Source: Mxb001 sp049431945 | Lineage (GTDB): Bacteria; Actinomycetota; Actinomycetes; S36-B12 | Assembly: GCA_049431945.1 (NCBI GenBank) | Contig: JBMTDJ010000004.1 | Span: 3,190-67,189, forward strand | DNA length: 64,000 nucleotides | Direction of reading: 5' to 3' | Part shown: positions 40,450 to 48,782 of the stretch, one piece after another | How the letters are laid out: each line of letters starts with the position of its first letter | Position numbering within the stretch: position 1 is the first letter of the stretch | The notes under the pieces: model-generated | Told to the model about the DNA's origin: nothing | The model's input: only the letters and a program-made list of their open reading frames with translations | Databases searched by the model: none | Made by a program: the position numbers and the translations under genes

Positions 40450-41254
40450 CGTCGCTGTCCGTGGTGAGCGCGGGAAGGATCTCGCCCTCACCGCCGAGCC
40501 GCCAGGCTGCGATGACCTCGGGTAGCAGGGCCTGAGCGGCCGCGGCGTACCCCTCGGTCGAAGGGTGGAAGCGATCCTCAGCGAACATCACATCCGGTCG
40601 CTCATCGAACTCCGGGCCCAGACGTGAGCCGAGCGACACCGGGCGCCCGCCCTCGGCCAGGGTTGCATCGGCTTGGGCCGCAGCGAGCTTGCGGGATGAA
40701 CGACGCATAACGGTGCGGAGAGGCTGGGGGACGGGTTTGACGGTGCCGAGATCCGGGCAGGTGGCGACGACAACCTCGGTCCCGCTGTCGCGCAGCCGGG
40801 CTACGGCTTGCCTCAGCCGGCGAGCCGAGATGGCTCGCGGCACGAGGTGGGTGACGTCGTTAGCGCCGATCATGACGACGGCCACATGGGGTCGGGTCCA
40901 CAACGCCCGATCTATCTGCCCCTGGAGATCAGCAGTCTGCGCGCCAATCACTGCATGATTGCTCAAGGTCACCGTCCGCCCGGACACCTCGGAGAGGGCG
41001 ACTGCCAGGATGGCACCCATCGTGTCTTCGGGGCGCGCAGCACCCAGTCCCGCGGCACCGGAGTCGCCGAGCACTGCCAGTCGGATGGATGTGCCGGGGC
41101 CGCTGCCGTACCTGCCATCGGCGTACGGAGCCGTCGTGGTTCTCGGTCCGATGCGCCGCCTGGCCTCGAGCGCCTGGGCGGTGAGCAGGCCGGCAGCGGC
41201 CACAGCGGTGGCTCCCGCAGCGGCGGCAGCGCGGGTGAGGGGTCCGGTGCGCAT
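40439..41254 (-). CDS. SGNH/GDSL hydrolase
   Basis: 271 residues. An N-terminal signal or anchor (LTRAAAAAGATAVAAAGLLTAQAL) precedes the catalytic blocks: LAVLGDSGAAGLGA (block I, Ser65), VMIGANDVTHL (block III, GxND) and EDRFHPSTEGYAAAA (block V, Asp and His). Such enzymes are extracytoplasmic esterases or lipases. The ATG overlaps the stop of the upstream gene by one base (TAATG), so translation is coupled to the metallo-hydrolase gene. The long in-frame extension upstream is antisense to real coding sequence. Confidence 0.87.
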   Translation of the reverse strand: MRTGPLTRAAAAAGATAVAAAGLLTAQALEARRRIGPRTTTAPYADGRYGSGPGTSIRLAVLGDSGAAGLGAARPEDTMGAILAVALSEVSGRTVTLSNHAVIGAQTADLQGQIDRALWTRPHVAVVMIGANDVTHLVPRAISARRLRQAVARLRDSGTEVVVATCPDLGTVKPVPQPLRTVMRRSSRKLAAAQADATLAEGGRPVSLGSRLGPEFDERPDVMFAEDRFHPSTEGYAAAAQALLPEVIAAWRLGGEGEILPALTTDSDVTY

Positions 41255-41976
41255 TAGGTGGTCCGTGAGGCCCTGGCGAGGAAGCTGCGCACCTGCTCTC
41301 GCGCGTTGTCGCGGATCTCGGGACCGTGGGTGAAGGCGGCCATTGAGTAGTCGATCTCTCCTAGCACGTGGGCCGTATGCACGTTCTGCCGGAAGGATGT
41401 GCACGCGAGTTTCGTCGGCCAGGACATGCGCGCGTTCATATTGAAGATGCTGTCGCCGGTGATCAGCAGTCCACTCGACTGATGGAGCAGTGAGATGTGT
41501 CCGGGAGTGTGGCCGGGCGTGTGCAGCACGCGCACCCCGCCGGCGATGGGTAGCTCCTGCCCATCGTGCAACTCCTGGCTGACAGTGGTCGACCGGAAGT
41601 CGCCCCACGGCGCTCGCCCGAGCAGGCGACCGGCGGTCGAGGTTGAATCCCCTGGGGGTCGTGTGCCGGACCTTACGAAGCCTGCGTCGTCAGCGTGCAC
41701 GTCAATGCCTGTAGCGGATGTCTCATCGACCATCTGGGCCGCGCCGCCAGCATGATCGAAGTGCGCGTGGGTGAGCACGATCCGCTGCACGTCGCGCGGG
41801 TGCTTGCCGATCGAATCGAGGGCGTTGACGATGCGCTTGGGGGCGCGTTTGAGACCGCAGTCGACAAGGGTGACTGACCCGTCGCCCTCGATGAAAGCGA
41901 AGGAATTGATGAAGTCGCCCATCGTCGGGATGCGGTAGATGTTGTCGGCGAGGGCGACGGCGGGTGTGCGGGCCAC
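41254..41976 (-). CDS. Metallo-beta-lactamase-fold hydrolase
   Basis: 240 residues. The binuclear zinc motif is LTHAHFDHAGGAAQ (HxHxDH), with later ligands in LHTPGHTPGHISLLH and LLITGDSIF. Family members include glyoxalase II, lactonases and arylsulfatase-like hydrolases; the substrate is not evident. The GTG at 41976 has the -10 box TACGCT exactly 6 nt upstream and is divergent from cystathionine beta-synthase by 24 bp. Confidence 0.88.
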   Translation of the reverse strand: MARTPAVALADNIYRIPTMGDFINSFAFIEGDGSVTLVDCGLKRAPKRIVNALDSIGKHPRDVQRIVLTHAHFDHAGGAAQMVDETSATGIDVHADDAGFVRSGTRPPGDSTSTAGRLLGRAPWGDFRSTTVSQELHDGQELPIAGGVRVLHTPGHTPGHISLLHQSSGLLITGDSIFNMNARMSWPTKLACTSFRQNVHTAHVLGEIDYSMAAFTHGPEIRDNAREQVRSFLARASRTT

Positions 41977-41982
41977 GGGCCC

Positions 41983-41992
41983 AGCGTAGGCT
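41983..41992. promoter_or_regulatory. Bidirectional overlapping -10 boxes (MBL hydrolase / cbs)
   Basis: AGCGTAGGCT fits A-N3-TA-N3-T. The minus hexamer TACGCT (41988-41983) is 6 nt before the GTG at 41976. The plus hexamer TAGGCT (41987-41992) is 8 nt before the ATG at 42001. Confidence 0.6.
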
Positions 41993-42000
41993 CTCCTGCC

Positions 42001-43365
42001 ATGCGCGTGGTCGACTCCGTGGTGGAACTCATCGGCGGTACCCCTCTGGTCAGGCTTCACCGGGTCGCCGAGGGCATCGCCTGCCCCGTCTACGCCAAGG
42101 TCGAGTACCTCAATCCGGGTGGGTCCGTGAAGGATCGGATCGCAACGCGCATGATCGAGGCCGCGGAGCAGGAGGGCCTCATCGGCCCGGGTGGCACGAT
42201 CGTGGAGCCCACGAGCGGCAACACCGGGGTGGGTCTGGCGATCGTCGCGCAGCAGAAGGGGTATCGCTGCATCTTCGTGTGCCCCGACAAGGTGTCCAAA
42301 GACAAGCAGGACGTCTTGCGTGCCTACGGCGCTGAGGTCATCGAATGCCCGACCGCTGTAGACCCGGAGGACCCGCGCTCGTACTACTCGGTGAGCGATC
42401 GCCTGGCTCGCGAGATCCCCGGGGCCTGGAAGCCCGACCAGTACTCCAACCCCAACAACCCGCGCTCGCACTACGAGACCACGGGCCCGGAGATCTGGGA
42501 ACAGACCGACGCGCGCGTGACGCACTTCGTCGCGGGGGCGGGCACCGGGGGCACGATCACCGGTGTCGGGCGATACCTCAAGGAGGTGTCCGACGGGCGT
42601 GTGCGCATCATCGCCGCCGACCCTGAGGGCTCGGTCTACTCCGGCGGCACCGGGCGGCCGTATCTCGTCGAGGGCGTCGGCGAGGACTTCTGGCCGGCGA
42701 CGTACGACGCCACCGTTGCCGACGAGGTGATCGCGGTGAGCGATCGGGACTCATTCGAGATGACCCGCCGTCTGGCGCGCGAGGAGGGGCTGCTCGTCGG
42801 TGGATCCTGCGGCATGGCAGTCGTGGCGGCACTCGACGTGGCTCGCAGGGCGGGCGCCGACGACATGGTCGTCGTACTCCTGCCTGACAGTGGTCGCGGC
42901 TACCTCTCCAAAGTCTTCAATGATGAGTGGCTCGCGTCCTACGGATTCGGCGCACCGGTGAGCGATCGCACGGTGGGCGACGTCCTGCGGGGCAAGTCGG
43001 GCGACCTGCCGCACTTCGTCCACGCGCATCCGACCGAGTCGGTCCGCGAGGCCATCGACACGCTGCGCGAGTTCGGGGTCTCCCAGATGCCCGTCGTCCG
43101 CGCTGAGCCACCGATCATGGCCGCTGAAGTCGTCGGCTCCGTCGTCGAGCGCGACCTGCTCGATGCGCTCTTCGCCGGAAAGGCATCCCTCGCCGACACG
43201 CTGGATCAGCACATGTCCGCGAAACTGCCACAGGTGGGAGCGGGCGAGCCGGTGTCTGCCGCCGTCGCGGCGTTGGAGTCCTCCGACGCCATCCTCGTGC
43301 TCGATGACGGCAAGCCCGTAGGTGTGCTCTCCCGCCAGGACCTGCTCGGCTACCTCGCGGGTTGA
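42001..43365 (+). CDS. Cystathionine beta-synthase
   Basis: 454 residues. The PLP domain has K44 in NPGGSVKDRIATRM, TSGNTGVGLAIVAQQKGYRCIFVCPDKVSKDKQ and AGAGTGGTITGVGRYLKE. A C-terminal pair of CBS domains follows (about 332-454: VGDVLRGKSGDLPHFVHAHPTESVREAIDTL and VSAAVAALESSDAILVLDDGKPVGVLSRQDLLGYL). The CBS pair marks it as cystathionine beta-synthase rather than cysteine synthase. It condenses serine and homocysteine in reverse transsulfuration, matched by the metB-type gene at 44844. Confidence 0.93.
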   Translation: MRVVDSVVELIGGTPLVRLHRVAEGIACPVYAKVEYLNPGGSVKDRIATRMIEAAEQEGLIGPGGTIVEPTSGNTGVGLAIVAQQKGYRCIFVCPDKVSKDKQDVLRAYGAEVIECPTAVDPEDPRSYYSVSDRLAREIPGAWKPDQYSNPNNPRSHYETTGPEIWEQTDARVTHFVAGAGTGGTITGVGRYLKEVSDGRVRIIAADPEGSVYSGGTGRPYLVEGVGEDFWPATYDATVADEVIAVSDRDSFEMTRRLAREEGLLVGGSCGMAVVAALDVARRAGADDMVVVLLPDSGRGYLSKVFNDEWLASYGFGAPVSDRTVGDVLRGKSGDLPHFVHAHPTESVREAIDTLREFGVSQMPVVRAEPPIMAAEVVGSVVERDLLDALFAGKASLADTLDQHMSAKLPQVGAGEPVSAAVAALESSDAILVLDDGKPVGVLSRQDLLGYLAG

Positions 43366-43383
43366 TGTCCCGCTAGCCCCGAC

Positions 43384-43728
43384 TCAGAAGTACAGGCGGC
43401 GTACCTCCTGCGGCCAGCCGCAGGCGACCGCCACCTTGCCCGCCCACATCCGGGCTTCCGAATCATCGGCGACGTCGACGATCGTGAGTCCGCCGATGTA
43501 CTCCACGCCGGTGCGGTAGGGGCCGTCTGAGATGACCAGCTCCCCGCTCGTGTCATCGGCGTGCCCGGCCTGCGTGAGATCCTCGTCGACCCCGCCCGCG
43601 ACGACCAGGACACCGGCTTCGCGCATTTCGTCCACCACAGCGTGTGCGAGCGGGGCGCGGCTGGCGTACCACTCCTCGGGGTGATCGCCGACCCACTGCT
43701 GGTTGAAGTAGATGATGTAGTGCGGCAT
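43384..43728 (-). CDS. YCII-domain (DGPF-type) protein
   Basis: 114 residues. MPHYIIYFNQQWVGDHPEEWY, LVISDGPYRTGVEYIGGLTIVDVADDSEARMWAGKVAVA matches the YCII-related dimeric alpha-beta fold, with the conserved His/Asp pair. The molecular role of the family is unclear; some members are sigma-factor-associated. A GAGGAG Shine-Dalgarno selects the second Met. It follows msrA by 16 bp on the same strand, probably in one operon. Confidence 0.8.
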   Translation of the reverse strand: MPHYIIYFNQQWVGDHPEEWYASRAPLAHAVVDEMREAGVLVVAGGVDEDLTQAGHADDTSGELVISDGPYRTGVEYIGGLTIVDVADDSEARMWAGKVAVACGWPQEVRRLYF

Positions 43729-43744
43729 CTGCTGCTCCTCGTCG

Positions 43745-44410
43745 TTAGAGGGCCGGGAGTGCAAGGCCGGTGTTGGCGTGGCAGCGGTATCCGTTGGGGA
43801 CCTTGTAGAGGTACTGCTGGTGGTATCCCTCGGCGAAGTAGTACGGCCACTCGGCCGCGGGAGCGACCTGGGTCGTGATCTCGCCGTATCCGCGCTCAGC
43901 GATCACCCCGGCGTACGCCGCTGACGTCCGCTCGACCATGTCCCGCTGCTCATCGGTGGTGTAGTAGACGGCGCTACGGTACTGCGTGCCGGTGTCATTG
44001 CCCTGGCGGTATCCCTGAGTCGGATCGTGGCTCTCCCAGAAGTGCTTAAGCACGTCGTAGGTGGAGATTTCATCCGCGCGATAGGCGATGCAGACGGCCT
44101 CGGTGTGGCCGGTCCGGCCCGTGCACACCTCCTCGTACGTCGGATGCGGCGTGAAGCCGCCCTGGTACCCGACCGAGGTTGTGTAGACGCCGGGCAGGCG
44201 CCAGTAGATCTCCTCCGCGCCCCAGAAGCAGCCCATGCCGAGGTAAATCACTGAGAGATCGCCGGGCCACGGCGTCTCGGGCAGGTTGCGCAGGGGAGTC
44301 CCGAGCACCGCGTGGTCCGCCGGGATCTCGAACGGGTAGTGGTCCCTGCCCGGTAGGGCGGCATCGGGCGTCACCATCTGCGACTTGGCGGAGGAGAAGA
44401 GGAAGGCCAT
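43745..44410 (-). CDS. msrA: Peptide-methionine (S)-S-oxide reductase MsrA
   Basis: 221 residues. The catalytic Cys lies in the signature YLGMGCFWGAEEIYWRLPGVYTTSVGYQGG. GHTEAVCIAY, FWESHDPTQGYRQGNDTGTQYRSAVYY and the C-terminal YFAEGYHQQYLYKVPNGYRCHANTG with a further Cys complete the long form. MsrA repairs oxidised methionine in proteins. The ATG at 44410 was chosen because it starts the conserved MAFLFSSAKSQMVTP of actinobacterial MsrA. Confidence 0.96.
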   Translation of the reverse strand: MAFLFSSAKSQMVTPDAALPGRDHYPFEIPADHAVLGTPLRNLPETPWPGDLSVIYLGMGCFWGAEEIYWRLPGVYTTSVGYQGGFTPHPTYEEVCTGRTGHTEAVCIAYRADEISTYDVLKHFWESHDPTQGYRQGNDTGTQYRSAVYYTTDEQRDMVERTSAAYAGVIAERGYGEITTQVAPAAEWPYYFAEGYHQQYLYKVPNGYRCHANTGLALPAL

Positions 44411-44462
44411 GGCCCTGAGTATGCCCCTTGCCACCCGGCAGCGCCCCTGGGAGCATCGAGGG

Positions 44463-44834
44463 ATGACGAATCCGATCACCCTCTCGGCCGAGTGGCTCGC
44501 TCCCGGTGCGGTCGACGCCGTGTCGACGATCATCGAGGGATCGCTCGCCCAGCAGGGAGGTCACGTCCAGGGACTCGATGCCGACTTCGGCAGCGCGATC
44601 AAGATGCGCCTGCTGGGCACGATGTTCTCCGGCACGGAGGACAACCTGCCCTTCCATCTGCACATCGACGTGCGCCCTGGATCAGGGGTCGACGAAGCTC
44701 ATGTGCGCGTGGATATGCGCTCGACCGAAGGCTGGTACGCGTTCCGCTTCGGATTCGTCGATGACCAGTACCGCCAGCGCTTCGACGAGGTCGTAGGCCG
44801 CCTCCGTGCCGCGACCGGAGAGGTCTCCGCCTAG
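44463..44834 (+). CDS. Unknown soluble protein between msrA and metB
   Basis: 123 residues with no membrane helix or known motif. A hydrophobic N-terminal half (MTNPITLSAEWLAPGAVDAVSTIIEGSLAQQGG) is followed by alternating beta-like segments (FHLHIDVRPGS, AHVRVDMRSTEGWYAFRFGFVDDQYRQRFDEVVGRLRAATG). The pattern is of a small beta-sheet protein with a C-terminal helix. A GAGCAT box lies 6 nt before the ATG. It is divergent from msrA and ends 9 bp before metB. Confidence 0.65.
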   Translation: MTNPITLSAEWLAPGAVDAVSTIIEGSLAQQGGHVQGLDADFGSAIKMRLLGTMFSGTEDNLPFHLHIDVRPGSGVDEAHVRVDMRSTEGWYAFRFGFVDDQYRQRFDEVVGRLRAATGEVSA

Positions 44835-44837
44835 GCT
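44832..44837 (+). promoter_or_regulatory. -10 box of metB (leaderless)
   Basis: TAGGCT overlaps the stop codon of the unknown protein gene and lies 6 nt before the metB ATG at 44844. Confidence 0.45.
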
Positions 44838-44843
44838 CATCCC

Positions 44844-45995
44844 ATGACGTCCTGGGATGAGGCCGGCTTCGAGACGCGCGCGATTCACGCGGGCCAGGAG
44901 CCCGACCCCCAGACCGGCGCGGTCGTTCCCCCGGTCTACCAGGTCTCGACGTATGCCCAGGACGGAGTGGGGGGCCTGCGCGGGGGCTACGAGTACTCGC
45001 GCAGTGGCAATCCCACGCGCACGGCGCTCGAGGAGTGCCTGGCCTCGCTCGAGTGTGGTGCACGCGGGCTCGCCTTCGCCTCCGGCCTGGCTGCCGAGGA
45101 CACCCTTCTGCGCACGGTGGGTGCACCTGGCTCGCACGCGATCATCGGCAATGACGCATACGGCGGCACCTATCGGCTCTTCGCCAAGGTGGCCGAGCCG
45201 TGGGGGCTGAATCACACTCCCGTCGACCTCACGGATCTCGATGCTGTGCGCTCGGCTGTGTGTGGTGGCACTCGCATCATCTGGGCCGAGACGCCGACGA
45301 ATCCGCTGCTCACCGTTGTGGACATCGCGGCGCTGGCCGAGATCGCTCACGACGCGGGCGCGCTGCTCGTCGTCGACAACACCTTCGCATCGCCGTACCT
45401 CCAGCAGCCGCTCGTGCTCGGGGCGGACATCGTCGTCCACTCGACGACGAAGTACCTCGGCGGCCACAGCGATGTCGTCGGGGGCGCGCTAGTCGTGGCG
45501 GACGCCGAGTTGGGGGATCGCCTCGCCTATCACCAGAATGCGATGGGGTCCGTACCTGGCCCGTGGGACTCGTGGCTGGTGCTCCGGGGGATCAAGACGC
45601 TCGGGGTGCGCATGGATCGGCACAGTGCCAACGCGCGAGCGATCGTGGAGCTGCTCACGGGGCATCCCCGTGTCACACAGGTCTTCTACCCGGGACTCGA
45701 AGGACATCGCGGTCACGACATTGCGAGTCGGCAGATGCGCGACTTCGGCGGCATGGTCTCGTTCAGGGCAGCAGGCGGTGAGCAGGAGGCCGTCGATATC
45801 TGTGCGCGAACCAAGGTCTTCACGCTCGGCGAATCCCTCGGTGGTGTCGAGTCGCTTATCGAGCACCCCGGTCGCATGACCCATGCGTCGGCCGCCGGCA
45901 GTCCGCTCGAGGTTCCCGCTGACCTGGTGAGACTGTCGGTCGGCATCGAGTCGATGGACGATCTTGTCGCTGACCTCAAGCAGGCGCTCGGATGA
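44844..45995 (+). CDS. metB: Cystathionine gamma-synthase/lyase family enzyme
   Basis: 383 residues. FETRAIHAGQEPDPQTGAVVPPVYQVSTYAQD is the N-terminal signature, YSRSGNPTRTALEECLASLE the phosphate region, DNTFASPYLQQPL and the Schiff-base K203 in HSTTKYLGGHSDVVGG complete the Cys/Met-metabolism PLP fold. With cystathionine beta-synthase nearby, a cystathionine gamma-lyase activity is as likely as gamma-synthase. It overlaps the amidase gene by 4 bp (ATGA). Confidence 0.92.
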   Translation: MTSWDEAGFETRAIHAGQEPDPQTGAVVPPVYQVSTYAQDGVGGLRGGYEYSRSGNPTRTALEECLASLECGARGLAFASGLAAEDTLLRTVGAPGSHAIIGNDAYGGTYRLFAKVAEPWGLNHTPVDLTDLDAVRSAVCGGTRIIWAETPTNPLLTVVDIAALAEIAHDAGALLVVDNTFASPYLQQPLVLGADIVVHSTTKYLGGHSDVVGGALVVADAELGDRLAYHQNAMGSVPGPWDSWLVLRGIKTLGVRMDRHSANARAIVELLTGHPRVTQVFYPGLEGHRGHDIASRQMRDFGGMVSFRAAGGEQEAVDICARTKVFTLGESLGGVESLIEHPGRMTHASAAGSPLEVPADLVRLSVGIESMDDLVADLKQALG

Positions 45996-47380
45996 CCTCC
46001 AGCGCACCCGCATCGCTCGAGTGGACAGCGACGGGAATCGCAGATGACGTCCGGTCGGGTCGTTGCACGGCAGTCGATGCGGTATCCGAATCGCTCACGC
46101 GCATTCGCGAGTTCGACAGCGATGTCGACGCGTTCCAGGTCGTGCGCACGGAAAGTGCGCTGGCCGAGGCGGCGGCGGTGGATGCTCGATCGGATCGAGC
46201 GGCGCTGCCGCTCGCGGGAGTCCCGGTCGCCATCAAGGACAACGTGCCGGTCGCGGGCGAGCCGATGCGCGTCGGGTCCGCAGCCTCCTCGGATGCTCCG
46301 CAGCAGTCAGATCATCCCGTGGTGGAGCGCATTCGCGCTGCTGGCGGCGTGGTTGTCGGGCTCACCCGCGTGCCAGAACTCTGTGTCTTCGGTGCGACGG
46401 ACTCCGTCTACGGCATCACCCGCAATCCCTGGGACCTGTCGCGCACGGCGGGTGGTTCGAGCGGAGGCTCCGCCGCCGCGGTCGCGTCCGGCATGGTTCC
46501 TGTGGCGCACGGCAACGACGGGATGGGGAGCGTGCGAATCCCCGCCGCCTGCTGCGGGCTGGTGGGCATCAAGCCCGGGCTCGGCGTCGTGCCGGCGCAA
46601 CTCGGGTCCACCGATTGGTACTCGATGAGCGAGAACGGCGCGCTCGCCACGTCGGCGGGTGATGCCGCACTGCTTTTGTCGGTGATGGCAGGCGATCCCA
46701 CCCTCGCGCGGGTCGGCTCACTCGACGAGCGCTTGCATGTCGCGGTGTCCTTCCGGCCACCTGTCGCGGGTGTGCCGGTCGATGCCGCGTGGGCAGCAGC
46801 GGCGGATTCGCTCGCGTCCCTGCTCCGCCGCGCGGGTCACGAGGTGCGTCGGGCAGATCCGCTCTCGGCCACCGATCCCACGGCCAACGCGGCAGCGATC
46901 GCGGGCCTGGTGCGGTGGTTCGCGGGTACGGCGGCAGACGCCGATGAACTGGACGCGGCGCAACTGGAGCCGCGCGTGCGGCGCCATGCCCTGCTCGGTC
47001 GGCTCGTCCGTCGTACACCGCTCATGAGCGAGCGACTGCGCGATTCATGGATTGCTCACGCCGATGCGTTCCTCAGCGAGTACGACGTCCTCGTGACCCC
47101 TGCGCTCGCGCAGCCGCCGATCAATGCACGTCGGTGGTTCGGCGGTGGCTGGTCATCGACGATGCTGGCGAATATCCGCTACGCACCGTTCGCCGCGCCG
47201 TGGAACGTCGCGGGTATGCCGGCCATCGTGATCCCCATGGGCGTGCATCCGCAGGCGGGCACACCGGTCGCGGCGCAGGTTGTTGCTCGGCGCGGATGCG
47301 AGTCCCTGCTGCTTGCTATCGCCGGTTGGGTCGAGCATGTGCGACCGTGGCGACGCACCGCCCCCGGCTTCCCCGACTGA
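45992..47380 (+). CDS. Amidase (amidase signature family)
   Basis: 462 residues. The Ser-cisSer-Lys triad is visible: Lys in GVPVAIKDNVPVAGEP (about residue 85) and the two serines in SRTAGGSSGGSAAAVASGMVPVAHGNDGMGSVRIPAACCGLVGIKPGLG. This is the GatA/amidase fold, but GatB and GatC are not adjacent, so it is a stand-alone amidase rather than the aminoacyl-tRNA transamidase subunit. The substrate is unknown. Its ATG overlaps the metB stop. Confidence 0.9.
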   Translation: MTSSAPASLEWTATGIADDVRSGRCTAVDAVSESLTRIREFDSDVDAFQVVRTESALAEAAAVDARSDRAALPLAGVPVAIKDNVPVAGEPMRVGSAASSDAPQQSDHPVVERIRAAGGVVVGLTRVPELCVFGATDSVYGITRNPWDLSRTAGGSSGGSAAAVASGMVPVAHGNDGMGSVRIPAACCGLVGIKPGLGVVPAQLGSTDWYSMSENGALATSAGDAALLLSVMAGDPTLARVGSLDERLHVAVSFRPPVAGVPVDAAWAAAADSLASLLRRAGHEVRRADPLSATDPTANAAAIAGLVRWFAGTAADADELDAAQLEPRVRRHALLGRLVRRTPLMSERLRDSWIAHADAFLSEYDVLVTPALAQPPINARRWFGGGWSSTMLANIRYAPFAAPWNVAGMPAIVIPMGVHPQAGTPVAAQVVARRGCESLLLAIAGWVEHVRPWRRTAPGFPD

Positions 47381-47433
47381 GTTCGGTTACGCGCGTCGTG
47401 CAGGTGAGCGAGGCTTTTCGGGCGCGATAAGTC

Positions 47434-48690
47434 TCATGTGCGTGTGCGACGCAGGGTCTCGGGCATCGCCAGAACGAAGAGCAGGGCGATTGCGCTGACC
47501 GCCGCGCCGAAGGCGAAGGCCCAGTCGAAGCCGTAGAGGTCGAGCAGCAGGCCGCCGAGAAGCGGGCCGATCACCGCACCGATATCCGACACCATCTGGA
47601 ATGCCGCGACGACGCTTCCGCCCTGGCGGCCGCCCATGATGTCGCCGACCACGGCTGACGGTGCGGACCCGAGGAAGGCGGATCCGATGGACATCACCAC
47701 CATGCTGAGGAAGAACACGACGAGGGCGACCGAGAGCGAGCCTGTCGCCAGATCGTCAATGACAAGCATGAGCATGCCGACGATGGTGGCTATCGTGCCG
47801 ATGATCATCGCGGGCCTGCGTCCGCGCAGATCGGTCAGGCGACCAGCTGGCAGCAGGATCGCGGCCTGGACCACAGCGGCTACGAGGAACGCCCAGCCGG
47901 ACAGGCTCGGCCCCTGCTGCAGTGCCTGAACGACGAAGAGCGGGATGAGCGCGCTGCGCAGGCCGAAGACGGTGAGGCCGGTGGTGAGATTGACGGCGAG
48001 GGCTGCGCGATACGCACCGTTGCGCAGAGCCCCACGGAGCTCGGCCCAGCCCCCGAGGCGAGGTGGTTCTACCTCGGCGGGTTCGGTCGCCACGACCGCC
48101 GCCTCCCGTGCGGCCAGGCGCTTGGGCGAGAGGAATACCAGTGCGATCACGGTGGCGATCGCGAGGGTGCCGGCGTAGAAGAAGAACGGCGCTCGGATCG
48201 AGACGGCGAGCAGGATCCCGCCGATCGCGGGACCTGCCACGCCGCCAACGAGGAAGCCGCCCTGCCAGGCCGCGGACGCGCGTCCGCGCTGGTCGGCGTC
48301 GACGACTCGCAGAAGCAGTGCCATGGCGGACACGGTGAACATCGCTGAGCCGATGCCTCCGATCGCGCGCAGCACGAGCAACTGCGGATAGCTCTGGGAG
48401 AGTCCGGCAAAGAAGCTCGAGACGGCGACGACGGCGAGCCCGGTAGCCAGCACATTGCGCTCGCCGAAGCGGTTGGTCCAGGCTCCGGCAAACGGCGAGG
48501 ACACGAAGCGCATGAGAGCGAACGCCGACACGACCGCCGAGGCGGCCAGGGCGGATACGCCGAAGGAGTCGGCGAAGATCGGGATCGACGGGATGACGAT
48601 GCCGAAGCCGAGCGCGACGAAGAAGGCGATGCTCGCCAGTACCGCTACCTCGACCGGCAGGTCCTTGAGCAGGGGCAGGCGGCTACGCAC
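47434..48690 (-). CDS. MFS transporter (DHA-type exporter)
   Basis: 418 residues with twelve predicted helices. ALMRFVSSPFAGAWTNRFGERNVLATGLAV is MFS motif A in the 2-3 loop, GGVAGPAIGGILL is the antiporter motif C of drug exporters, and the second half repeats the pattern (VVQAAILLPAGRLTDLRGRRPAMI). It probably exports small toxic compounds by proton antiport. The GTG start has TAGGCT 8 nt upstream. It is a single gene. Confidence 0.9.
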   Translation of the reverse strand: MRSRLPLLKDLPVEVAVLASIAFFVALGFGIVIPSIPIFADSFGVSALAASAVVSAFALMRFVSSPFAGAWTNRFGERNVLATGLAVVAVSSFFAGLSQSYPQLLVLRAIGGIGSAMFTVSAMALLLRVVDADQRGRASAAWQGGFLVGGVAGPAIGGILLAVSIRAPFFFYAGTLAIATVIALVFLSPKRLAAREAAVVATEPAEVEPPRLGGWAELRGALRNGAYRAALAVNLTTGLTVFGLRSALIPLFVVQALQQGPSLSGWAFLVAAVVQAAILLPAGRLTDLRGRRPAMIIGTIATIVGMLMLVIDDLATGSLSVALVVFFLSMVVMSIGSAFLGSAPSAVVGDIMGGRQGGSVVAAFQMVSDIGAVIGPLLGGLLLDLYGFDWAFAFGAAVSAIALLFVLAMPETLRRTRT

Positions 48691-48698
48691 GATCCTCG

Positions 48699-48704
48699 AG
48701 CCTA
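48699..48704 (-). promoter_or_regulatory. -10 box of the MFS gene
   Basis: TAGGCT on the minus strand, 8 nt before the GTG at 48690. Confidence 0.4.
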
Positions 48705-48782
48705 CGCAGCCGAGGCGTGTCCACGGTGGTCGCCCTGGGGGACAGGGGGAGGGTCACGATGCACGGCTCGAGGCAAGCAGGA

